Source: Formicarius rufipectus (lineage: Eukaryota; Chordata; Aves; Passeriformes; Formicariidae). From it: DNA of 64,000 nt. Below, piece after piece: positions 1-12,400 of this stretch. The position numbers and the translations under genes were made by a program. Numbering within the stretch: the stretch's first letter is position 1; the number at the start of each line of letters is the position of its first letter. The stretch lies in the NCBI GenBank assembly GCA_013399695.1, contig VXAU01000929.1, forward strand, positions 898,080 through 962,079, read 5' to 3'. Below the pieces are notes generated by a model, which ran no database searches, had not been told where the DNA came from, and saw nothing but the letters and a program-made list of their open reading frames with translations.

Positions 1-316
1 AAATGGCATTTAGGTGTTTGCACTCAGCAGTACACAAACCCACCTCAAAAGTAACATTTACACAAGATCTTTCAACTACTTTCTGATCAGGTGAGGGAGT
101 GAATGGACAAAACTGACTAGTTATTGTCTACTTCAACTACAACACTGCAAGGTTTAATCTGAAACAGCAATTTCCAGACCATAATAAAACACATTCATTA
201 CAGGCTGGTAGACATTTCCCAACCCCACACAGCATCCTGCATTTAACACAAATAGTTGTATGGCCCTACTGGAGTTCTTTCCCCCTGGCATACATCACTG
301 TGGCCCTGTCCTGTAC
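1..316 (-). other. Intron following e73 (partial)
   Basis: Begins with donor gtacag at 316. No match to the next expected VPS13C segment (AAESTEEV...) was seen, so it is intron up to the window edge. Confidence 0.8.
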
Positions 317-440
317 CTCTGGATGCCCTGGAAGGTGCTGCTGGCCATGTCCACGATGCCTCCCGTCGGCCGGGCCACCACTCCCACCAGCCCCTTCCCA
401 ATCCCTTTGAAGAATCCAGCTGCACCTTCTTTTTTGGCCC
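317..440 (-). CDS. VPS13C: VPS13C exon e73 (last in window)
   Basis: Encodes (G)AKKEGAAGFFKGIGKGLVG, VVARPTGGIVDMASSTFQGI and Q plus two bases of Arg. GAAGFFKGIGKGLVGxVARPTGGIVDMASS is a pan-VPS13 motif. Acceptor aaag, donor gtacag. The next exon (human RAAESTEEV onward) lies left of position 1. Confidence 0.96.
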
Positions 441-3400
441 CTTTGAAAGAAAGGGAACACAAAGAGTTTTCATGACCTACTTAAAGACATTAACCACAGA
501 ATTAAACCACTACTGCTCCAGAAGTGTTTTCTATTGGAAACAGCCCACAGCCATGGTTCATATACAATCCACTTGTGCAAGAAGTTGCCCGTGCAAGATC
601 CCACTTGGCTTCCTGGTCTGTTCAGACACATCACTGCTCACTGAGCCTCCACAGGCAGCAGAACTGAGATGTTAACAAGATCCTCCTGCTCACACTGGAC
701 TGTAGGCCAATAGATCAGTTTTTACAGGCTGGCAGTAATAACAAAATACACGGAAGACATTCAGATGCACCAGTGTAATGGAAGTCAACTATTTCTGTCT
801 GAACACCACATGTGTCTGGTGATACACAGCTGTGGAGGAGCCAAGAGAGTGTTTAGGAAGCATGCGTGTTCATCCACCAGTGAGACAAGGATTACACTGC
901 AAAGTGCCACCCAAAAGCTGAAAAGGACAATACAGTAACAACTGACCCCCAACACTGAAATCACTGTGAGTTGGAGATTAATGAGGCATTTTGTCTCAGA
1001 TATTTTTCATCATCTATCATACTGATGAAGTAATAGGAACAAATACTGATGTCAGGCATAAAACTCAACTTACTTTCTAAGATTCCTCCAAATTTAGGAG
1101 TCCCAGAAAACTTTTTCAGTTGGTGATTTTTAACTTTTTATTTTTAATATCTTTATTTTGGCTCTAAACAATAAATTGGGTATTATAGCAAGCCTAACAA
1201 AAGACATCATAAGGACAAACCATTTCTTAACTCATACAAAGGCTGAAAAGGTGGTAAGTCAATAATAAATATATCTGAGGAAGTCATCATATAATTTCAC
1301 ATTCGAATTAGAAATAGAAATGTTGCTATGCCTTAGCATCACCACATTTAGATTGATATTTATCAAAATTATCATTAAAAATTATTAAAGTGTAAAGCAC
1401 TGAGAAACCATTTAAGCAGAGCAGTGCAGCCCCAGTGCTTACCTTCCACTGGCTTTGTGATTATGCCTGTCACACCTCCAACAACACCCTGAAACAAAGA
1501 AGATAAAGTTCCCACTTAGGCACTGGAATCCTGTAAGTCCAACTGGGCAACCAGTTGTCTCACATCCTTCATTTTAAAACTTAACATTATAAAGTTTGAT
1601 ATCAGAAACACTGTTTGACTGGGGGGTTTGGTTCTGTTTCTTTCCTTTACTTCATATTCTTAAGAAAATTTTAACTGAGGGTAAGTAGAGAGGGGGAAAA
1701 TGTGAAACAGCTGAAGAAACATTTATGTTGGCAGGACTAATAAATCTGCTGTACAGTAATCACCAGTCTTGCAACAATTAAGTAATTATTTCCCTTTCAT
1801 TACTAACAGGGAGCTGCCAGAACTCTCAGTCATGAGTAAGTGATACCAATTAGGGCAAGGTAAATTACAGCAAATAACTCTCTACAAGACTTCAAAGGTC
1901 AAGTCGTTTAAAGACACTAAGGCAGAAGAATGAAAATGCCCTGAGGTATCTTCCAGTATTTCACCAAACAGTATCAGAACTAACTCCACAACATTTACTA
2001 CCTAATAATTACTCAGAAACACATTGACTGGTTTTTTGTTTTTGTTTTTTTGGTTTTTTTTTTTTTGAATGAAGAGCGGTGAAAATTATTAGAAGACTTA
2101 ATCTGCAGTCATGTAATACAAACCACTCAGTCATTGCTTACGTGAGGTTTTTCTCACAGAGAGATGTGATCTCTCAGCAATCAGAAAGGGTCCCCATTTT
2201 TAGATTAACAAAAAATACAGGGGTTGCACAGCTTCTATTCCAGAAAAAAATATCTCCAACCTCGTGTATTACTAACTTTTATACATATTCTACTTGCTTT
2301 ATGTTCCCATTCCTTAAAGACAAGAAATTGTGGCAGTTTTTGTAAGACCTGAGCACAGAGAAAGTAACTTCTACTATGAAGCAAAGCTCACAATTCACAG
2401 CCAACTGACCTGAATGACAGAACTGACTGCAAGGCCAAGGAAGGGCCCAGTTATTTTAATTGCCTAACACACTGGTTGAACATGAGTCATTATTTATATC
2501 ATTCACATGAGAAATTGGTGTTAATTCCTACATTTTGCCTTTTCAACACCCTAACTTCAACTCAGGCTGAGCAGAAACATGTGCAGCTGAGGCAGCACAG
2601 TCTCCCCCTAAAGCACTGCTGTGTCTTCTGTTGAGTTCCTGGGCTGCCAGAGGGCAGCAGTGCCCTGCATGCAGGTCTGCAGCCCAGACCCCACAGTGCC
2701 CTGCATGCAGCCCCAGACCCCACAGTGCCCTGCATGCAGCCCCAGACCCCACAGTGCCCTGCATGCAGCCCCAGACCCCACAGTGCCCTGCATGCAGCCC
2801 CAGACCCCACAGTGCCCTGCATGCAGCCCCAGACCCCACAGTGCCCTGCATGCAGCCCCAGACCCCACAGTGCCCTGCATGCAGCCCCAGACCCCACAGT
2901 GCCCTGCATGCAGCCCCAGACCCCACAGTGCCCTGCATGCAGCCCCAGACCCCACAGTGCCCTGCATGCAGCCCCAGACCCCACAGTGCCCTGCATGCAG
3001 CCCCAGACCCCACAGTGCCCTGCATGCAGCCCCAGACCCCACAGTGCCCTGCATGCAGCCCCAGACCCCACAGTGCCCTGCATGCAGCCCCAGACCCCAC
3101 AGTGCCCTGCATGCAGCCCCAGACCCCACAGTGCCCTGCATGCAGCCCCAGACCCCACAGTGCCCTGCATGCAGCCCCAGACCCCACAGTGCCCTGCATG
3201 CAGCCCCAGACCCCACAGTGCCCTGCATGCAGCCCCAGACCCCACAGTGCCCTGCATGCAGCCCCAGACCCCACAGTGCCCTGCATGCAGCCCCAGACCC
3301 CACAGTGCCCCGCATGCAGCCCCAGACCCCACAGTGCCCTGCATGCAGCCCCAGACCCCACAGTGTCCATGGCACACCCAGCTCCAGGTCGTACCCGTAA

Positions 3401-6400
3401 CAAGCCTTTCCCTCCCTTGGCCAGGCTCTCCCCAAAGTCCTTCGGCTGCCGACCCATCTCCTCTCTCCTTTTCTGCTGGAATTCTTCATCCAGAGTAATA
3501 GCAGCCAGGCCTTTTCCCACAGTCCCAGTGATCCTGGACACCACCCCTGCTGCACCACCTGCGGGACAGGGCAGAAAGCAAAGGCTGTTCTTTCACAGCT
3601 TAACCACAGACAACACACAACAAGCCAAGGAGTCCACAGCATGTTCCCTTCCCAGCCAATTCAGAGATGAGGAATGCACACAGAGCAGCCACCACAGGCT
3701 GCCCACGAGAGGGCTCCAGGATCTGCTCTGACATCCACACACAGTGAAAAGGAACCCTTACACCACTTCACTACATGCCATAGAGCATATTGGATGAAGT
3801 GGTACTTCTTCTACTTCCTGTAAGACACTGCTAAATAAAAATCTAAGGTAACTGTAAGAGCAGCTTGCCTTAAAAACGCTTCTTGGGCTTCTTCAGGTAT
3901 TTTAGGACCATTAAAATTATGTTTCTTATTCATCCACAGCATGTTACTAATACAGTTACATATTCAGTGTTTCTCAGTCCCCAAAACAGACATGTAGATG
4001 GTCTCAGGTGAATGAGGTATGAATGATCTGTGTCACAAACACTGACAACAGTGTGACAAACTGAAAGACTCATCAGTAAAACACCATCCAGGTATTTATC
4101 AAACCAGGAACAATATGACACATACCCACTGTGTGTCCAAGAAGACTTTTAACTCCAATTACAAAGCCTTCAGCAAATTCTTCAGGTCCTTGAACAGCAC
4201 CCTAAAAAAGCAGTTGATTATGAATAGCACAAAACTACACATTGATGCACCTGTTTCAAGGATAACCAGCAATTCCTTTACATTGATGCAAGAAAGGCCA
4301 TCTAGATATGTTATTTCTTTAAAGTAAATGTTAAAGAATTTTGGGTTTCTTACCTGTTCAGAGTACAGAGCCCACTGACAACAAAACTACAATTCTACCA
4401 GTATATTCCATCAGCCTACTATAAACACACAGTTAAAGAATCAGACAGTCATACCTGGAATGGCTCATAAAAGAAAGCTTCAACTCCCTCAGACAAGCCT
4501 CTGATTAAGCCAAATGGATTTCCAAGAACATCTAATCCAAGCACAAGGACATACATCTGCTTCAGGAACTAAATAACAGCGGGAGGAAAGAAAGCAAAAA
4601 CCAAAAGCAGAGTTATGAGCTGTTCTTACAGAGAGTTCATGGCAGAACCTGAGGCTGGTACATTTTTTAATTTACTACCCAGGGGAAATGTTGAAATACT
4701 TCCAGTGTGGGAATTCCCTAAGTATTCCTACTAGAATGAAGATAGGCTTAGGCATCTAATACAGATAATTATGTATTATCTGTAGAGATAACTAATAGAT
4801 ACAATTAGGGGAAAAAGATAAAAATTAAAAGAATAGAAGGAATAATTTAAAAAATTTTAAGACACATTTTGAGGACACTTCTGTGTTTACATTTCCATAA
4901 TGTGTCACCAAATTCCTACTTCAGTACCATGAAATAAAACATTTCCTATCCTCTATATTCTCTGAGACACCTACTCAAAAGTACACACAAAGGCTTGACC
5001 AGATGAGCTTACTTGTTCACTGTAATGTCTAACAACTCTCTTCAGTAGCTGATCTCTCTTGTAGAACTGGTATTGAATTTCAAAGAAAGCAAGTCTGAAA
5101 GACAAGGAATCACACAATTACAGTCACCCTTCCTCCTTCATTGAGATAATCCTGAAGGCCTGTTCTCTGCAAAAGGATCCCAAGCCCCATCATCCCTTCC
5201 CTTTCCCTAAGGCTGTATACACTTCTACTAGAGTCAGTCAGCAAAGTTTCCCATGGATCCAAGTATGCAGTGTACAGCAGCTTCAAAGTGTTAAAGAAAG
5301 TAGCCAGTATTATCAGCTTACTTGAAAATAACATCATCCACATCTGTCAGAGTAGCTCCAATGCTTTTCAACAGCAAATTCAGAGAATGGATGGCTATCA
5401 TGTCTTCCCCCTTATCTGATGATTCTCCACCAGCAGCCAGAGACAAGCTCAAATGCAACTGTTAGGATAAAATTAGTAAAACAAGACAAATCAAGACCAA
5501 AAAAACCCCAAACAACAGCTGACAGATTGTGTGGTGCACATGCAAAAAAATTAGTGGTGAAAGCGTGGTAAGTGTATTTCATTTAAACAAACAATATAAA
5601 TGTATTTGTTTCCATACAGAGGAGGTCCAAGTGCCCTAGAAGTTCAACTTTTGTTATATTTACATCAGTAAACTTCTGTGTAAACAACAACTGAAAATCT
5701 AAATTGATTTATTATTGATTTATTGATTTATTTAACTAGCCTGTGTATTTTTATGACTCTTTGGAGGAAACATGAACTTTGTAGAACTAACTTTGACACT
5801 GCAAAACAGAAATTTTTTTTTGTGTTGATAAGACAATTATTTTAAAACAAAAAACTTCATGCTTTTTATAAGAGTGGAAAGGACAACAGGAAACTATTCT
5901 CCCTTGTTCACCACCATAACCAATATTCTCCCTTCTACTCACTTACAAGAGGGCACAGTAGTTAACATGTGTGATTTGACTTTTTCAAGATTCCAAATTG
6001 CCATTTTTTTCAAAAGGCCACAGTGCCATTTTCACAGTCTTCCCAATATCCAGTGGCTTCAAATATCAAACAAAGTCTACTGAAATTAGGTGAAAAATAC
6101 AGGAGTGAAAAAAAAAAAAAGCCCCTCCCTGTATTTAACAATTTCAAATTGTTCAAACTGTCTGACATTTCAAATAAAGATGCAAAAGAAACTTACAAAT
6201 TCTGTTTCTTCAGCAGCTTTAGCCAGACTGGGCAGAGGATAATAATGTTCAAATATCCCAACTGTGCCTTGTTGCTCCCATGCTCTCTCTGGCTACACCA
6301 CTCTCTTCTAAGTTTATAAGCACAATCACATCAGAAAAAAAAAAACAGAATCTAAGAGAACCCTAACAGATACCCAGTAGAATAAGCAAAAAGCTGAAAA

Positions 6401-9400
6401 GAGCACCTCAATTTAATCCTCTATATTGGTTTTTATGTTTGTCTTTTATACCTTCAGTGAAAAGGAAAGTAAGTAAATGTTTTCCTTCTAAATTCTTGTT
6501 CGAACTGACAACCTTAGAGGATAATTCTGTTGATTCAGAATAATGTCTCATTACTGATCATCTTCCTTCTCTTGCTCCAAAGAAATCTCACTGCTTCAAA
6601 AGACATGAAGAAAGCCCATGAAAGTGCATTTTATTACAATTTATGGCCCACTACTTGGATACCTTGAGGCCAACATTTTATCTGCCTTCCATCACTATTA
6701 TACCCATTGACTCTCCCACTTAGTAATGGTTAAGGGTCTGTTTGCACCAGTGGGCAACAAAAAGTTTTCCAACAAAGTATTAAATTCTAGAGAACAAATC
6801 CCCACTAGGAATGCATTTACTCTAAGGGATTAAGAAATGATGGGTACCAGGAGTTTTGTTAACCCAAAGCCTCTGTGTTGCATACCTTAATTGGGGAAAT
6901 GTGGAAGTGTTCAAAGAAGCTGAGCATTGACATGTCTGTCAGGGAAGACTCCATTAGCTCAGTGTTAAGTGCATCCACATCTTGCTGAATTAATTTGGAC
7001 TGGGTTTATTATTTAAAAAAGAAAAGGGGAAAAAAAGGAAGTTTATCTCATCAGCATATATGTAATATAATTAATCATATGTCTAAATACATATCTTAAA
7101 ACATTAGACATATAAACAGTGCAAAAATTAATCATAATCAAACGCAGTTAACTAACTACTTAAATATAACTGTACTAATATAGCTCTTGAATTCAGGGTA
7201 TTAAAAAAAAAAAAAAAAAAGAAACCCAAAAACCCACACAACACCCCCACAAAAAAAAAAANNNNNNNNNNNNNNNNNNNNNNNNNNATAAAAAAATACC
7301 TTCCCACATACACAACAATTCAACAATTTCTAGGTAATTTTTTTCATTTCATATTATACTGATATTCACTTCAATTCCTCAGTCACTTAAGGTATCACTT
7401 CCAAAGGTTCTTTACATTTTTGGTATTTCTTCTCAAAAATATTTTTTTTATACACTGCATTTGAAAACATAATTTCTAAGAAAAAGACACTTTAAAGAAT
7501 GACTCTTCCACACACAGTAGAACAACATGTGACTTTCCTGAGGGTCTCTCTATTATAAAATTTTATTGAGACCTATGAAAAATCTATTCCATCTACTCTC
7601 TAAAGTCAAGAGCCTGTAAACTAACACACAAATAAAAGTCCACTCTGTAAAACCTGACCTTATCTCTCACACACCCTTAACACTCCATAGGCACAACTGA
7701 AATGATTGTGTCATGGATTCATGACACATTACAGGAGCAGCAAACAGCTACACACACCCAGGGATCAGTTACCTGGGCTCCCAGTCAATGTTCAACAGAA
7801 ATACCAGCTGAAAATTCTCTCAACCTGTCCCTTCATTCACTGCTGTCAAATGCAACAGGGACTTATTTAAACTCAAATTTTCAGGAAATTGCAACACCAG
7901 CACCATGAAGCAGCAGAACTCAGCTTCTCTCATACATTACCCTTTGTCTTTCAGCTTCTGGGTCTGTAGATGGAGTGAAAAGCTCACTAAGTGCTCCTAA
8001 AAAGCCCTGATCAACTTTCAGTGCCATTTCCTGGATAAGAACCATGAAGTACCTGCAATGGGAAGGACAAACAGGGTATGCTCAGAGAAGCTCAACAAAC
8101 ATCACGGGCTTACCCCACACAACTGAAGGTTTGCTATGTCAGTGTACAGTCAGAAGTGCTTATCAACCACACAAAGCTACATTAATGTACATTATTCAAC
8201 CCTAACACTTCCAAAATTTACCTAAAAACTACCACCAAATACTCCCAACATTCCCACATTATGATTCCATGTGCTTCATGGATAACATAACCTAAGCAAT
8301 GTATTTCTTCTTCTTATCCAACTGCCTCTCTTCAAGTCACATTACTGAGAATTTATCTTTTTTAATTCCCCATCCTCAAATATGAGATGCACACCAGCTG
8401 CAGTAGAAACCATCAGCATAATGTTTTTGTCTCCTTTTTAGTACAAAACCCCAGACACAGACAGATTCACTACAGAACAAACATTTCACACTGCCCTGGC
8501 CCACATTACAGACTGTACAAGTGATTGTTGTTAGGGGACCAAACACCCAGCACTGGACAACAGGCAGAAACACAGCCCTGATACCGTGGTACAAGAAGGA
8601 AATAATTCAGATTACTAGAGAATTTGCATAACAGCCCCCTCATGTGGTCAGTCCCCATTTTTTAAAAGTAACTTCGTTTTAGAATGATTCACTGAAGACA
8701 TTTAAAAACTCAATCCAAAGTCAAGAGATGTTGGGATAGGAACATATAAACTTCAGAACAAAGTTCCCTTCTAAAATATATTAAATGCCTAAAATTGTAT
8801 TCCAACACAGTGTAATAAACTCACTTGAATTGCAGCACTTTGCTGTATTCGTTGAATCTGGTGATGACACTGATGTCAATGAAGGGTTTTGGTTCTAAAC
8901 AGAAAATAAAGAAAGCTAAGTACATGCCAAAAATAAATTGCCAAGTTCCTGGTCTCAAGGCTGGATAAATCTGATACTGCCATAGGCTTTCTGTTACCTG
9001 AGTCCAGAGCAATCGACCTGGGAGGGGTGACAGGATGAAACACAACAGGAAACATCGATCCTGGTAATTGATTATCAACCTAAAAATGGATTGCAACATT
9101 ACAGGAATATTTTAGTGACATGATAATCAAACACAACTGCCATTTTAGAAGGCCTGTAAAACTTGCTTGTAGATTGTGCTCAAGAAGAACATCATACTCA
9201 TCGAGGGGCAGGAGGACAGAGCGAAAGGATTGCTCTGACATTCCTGTGGAGTGTTACCCATGGAGTTACACAGGTCAGTGGGCTGGCAGTGTTGCACAAG
9301 GGGTGCTCACACACCTCCACTCCCACCACGACTCCCAGGGTCTGCACTGATGGCACACACTGACTGCAACACTGGAAAGCACCTTCAGACACGAGTGCCA

Positions 9401-12400
9401 CCCAGCTGCTCCCCCGACAGCGAGCAGAGCACCATGGGCACCAGGGCTGGAGACACTTCCCCAAAGAGAGGAGGGAAATAAAGCCTCAGTGTGCCTGTTC
9501 AGTGGACAGAGCATAGCAAGGCTGGAGGTACCTGCAGCCAGCACAGCTGAGCCCGTAAGCTCCTCTGGTGAGGGGACTGCTTGAATTCCACCTGGATTCC
9601 CGACAGGAAGTTACGGCGGATGCTGCACTTCACTGGCAGTCGCATTTCCATGGGAAACTTACTGAAGTTCACCTGCAGATGCAAGAAGGCAGAGCTGTCA
9701 CAGACTGAGGAATGGTCAAATGGACCATAACTAGTAACAGAGCAACAAGCAAACTCTGTGTTTGCCCTCGTTTCCTGACCAATCACAAGGCTACTGAATT
9801 ACTCTACTCTCTACAGGGACAGTACCAAACCCCACGGCTGGTCTGACCAGGACATGGCACTGCAGCCTGAGTGCCCCAGGCAGAACCTCTGTGCCCCCTT
9901 AGCAACTCTTCTTCCTGAGTTATACATTACACTGGCATAATCAAAGTCATTTACATGCATTATTTTCCCAGCTGATGCTTTTCCCCCGATCCTGAAACAT
10001 TTAAGTGATGAGAAACAGAAGCAAAAAGCTGTGCTTTATTTAGAGCCAAATGCAATGACCTACCAAAGGAAGGCTTTGCCACCACGTACTATAAATGCCC
10101 TACTGCCATGTACAAAACCTCAGTTTTCACACAGCTGAGGGGATATATGTGCTTTTCAAATGAGAGGATGAGACAGAAAACAAGCCTGATTGTGTACTAT
10201 AAAATGCCTGTACTGAGCTTAGCCATTTGAATACATTAATTAATCCATCTACGCATGGAATACAGGTCTGTATAATTAATGTCTGAAAAAGCTCAGGTAG
10301 CGAATTAATTTCAAGAGTCTTTAAACACTACAGGCTCCTTTTACCATATCAAGTAATGGGAACTGCAGCTTCCTAAGAAGATAAAACTAAGATTTCTACA
10401 AAGAATTTAAGGTACAAGGTGGATACAGGTTCACAACTAACATGCACATACCAAGCAAACTTTTCTACCACAAAACCCCAAAATTCTTTGAAATTTTTAC
10501 TTCATAATACAAGTGTGGATACTGCCTCAGTATCACCACAACATAAAAACATGCTACTGTGTGAAATGTGTAACTATTTGAACAAAAAGGGTGCTTTCTG
10601 CTTCTCTTAGGAAGCATCTATGCTTACTGAGCAAAACAGAAATCTGTTCGAAGTGTTGCACTGCCAACATTTAAACACAAACTCAGAATGTACCTCAGTG
10701 TTGCTGTCCAGTTTATGCCAGCCAGGACCTTGGAAAGCTGTCTTAGAGAGATGTTTTTGATAGGCTTGTTCCAACAGGTTTATTTGCTTTTGATTAAATG
10801 GTTTCCACTTGTGCTTTGGTTTCCTTTCCCAGACCACACCAGAACTGCAAGACAAATAACAAGGTTAACAATTTCAGAGCCTTTATACCTTTCCTATGCA
10901 TGAAAATCATGTAAAATATATTATTCCAATGTCTCAGGATCAAAAAAACCCTATTTTTTAAAATATAAGTTAAAATGGAGGCAGATAAATCCTATTGACT
11001 CCAATTCCATAAGAGGAATAAAGGCAAAACTTAATTTTAATTAAAAAGGTTCAATATAATTTAATTGAAATATGTCCCCTTCAACTCTACTACTCAAATT
11101 ATAACAAGCTGACAAATTTTGATTTTTCAAAAGAATATTTAGAGTTCCACATGCAGTACCTGGTAATCCCTATGTAAGAGATTTCTTTTCTATTTTCATT
11201 GTTAACCAGGGAAAGTCCAAGGCTGTGGATTGACAGGTTTATTTCCTGGTCAGGCTGCTCCAGCTCCTCTGCCTGCCGTGCCTTGGACACCAGTGCCACA
11301 TCGTCAGTGAAGAGCAGCACTCGCTGGCGCCCGTCCAGGAAGGACACCCAGTGGATCTGCGTGTTGGCATTGTAAGGGAACTGGCCACAGTCATCCTGCA
11401 GAGGGGAAAAGTGTGCCACGTGAACAAATCCAGAATGCTGCTGAATGTTTATAAGCAAGTCACACACTAGGCCACTTTGCCTGCTCTGTCCTGGAACAGG
11501 CAGAGGTCACCAGTGTTGAGGCCATGCTGCTGAGAACACAGCTGTGCTGGGCAGGGCACATCTCCAGGGTGGAGTGTCCTGGTTTTAGTATCCAGGATCA
11601 GTTTGGCACTGGGTGGGGGTGGATTCTAAACCCTCTATGTCATTTTTCCCACAAACTGCTCACAATGGCCCATTGGCAGCAATTGTCTAAGGCACACCCC
11701 ACCCCTCAGGTTACAAGCTGGGTGTTTAGGAACTTCTGTGAGATAAGGAAGTTCGCCTGCCTCCACACCCACCTGGGGGGGTCATATCTGCTCATGGGCC
11801 ATCAGTGATGCCAAAAATATGCCATTGTTCACCTCACAGAGTAAATCACCCATTGTGAAAGTCTCCACCCTGAGGGAGGGACTGGGCATTCTCATTTGAG
11901 CCCAGGTGGATATAAGCTTGGGGTTTGGGACTGGGGGCTCTCTTCGGATCCAGAGGAAGACCAGAGCCTCAACCAGACTGAGACTGCCACCAGACTGCAA
12001 CCATCATTTTCACCAGAAGGTTTGTTTCTTGTTTTCTTTTTACTTTGAACTCGGGGCGGGGCTACATGATGCTCAGTACAGGGGTTGGTGAGCTCCATTC
12101 TGCTTGTGCCCCACTGTGCTGGGCTGTACATCTGGTGTTTTTGTTTTGTTTGTGTTTTGGCACAAATGAATTTTCCTTCTGTCTCAGTGTATTTTGTGAT
12201 CTTTTGTTAAATTGTTCTTCTGATTTGCAATCCCATTCTGAGTTGGATTCATTTCTCCTGCCGGTTTGACTCTACACCAGTACAGTGGAGGATCACACCT
12301 CCCCTAAGATTGTGCTCTGTGGTGAACTCGCCACCAGCTGCTGCAAGAGAGGAACCCCAAAGAGGAGATACAAGGGCTCCCTGAAACAACACCTCAGCCT

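Noticed and set aside
256..675. Plus-strand ORF of 139 codons
   Set aside because: Antisense shadow of e73 and adjoining intron, with no family resemblance and low-complexity composition.
2543..3731. Several long ORFs of 250-370 codons on both strands
   Set aside because: They run through the 29-bp array, whose period keeps several frames open. The only real coding part is e71 at its edge.
11099..11159. Open frame continuing past the e60 donor (RYCMWNSKYSFEKS)
   Set aside because: Read-through into the intron. The GT at 11159-11158 keeps phase with e61 (SSGVVWE), matching human.
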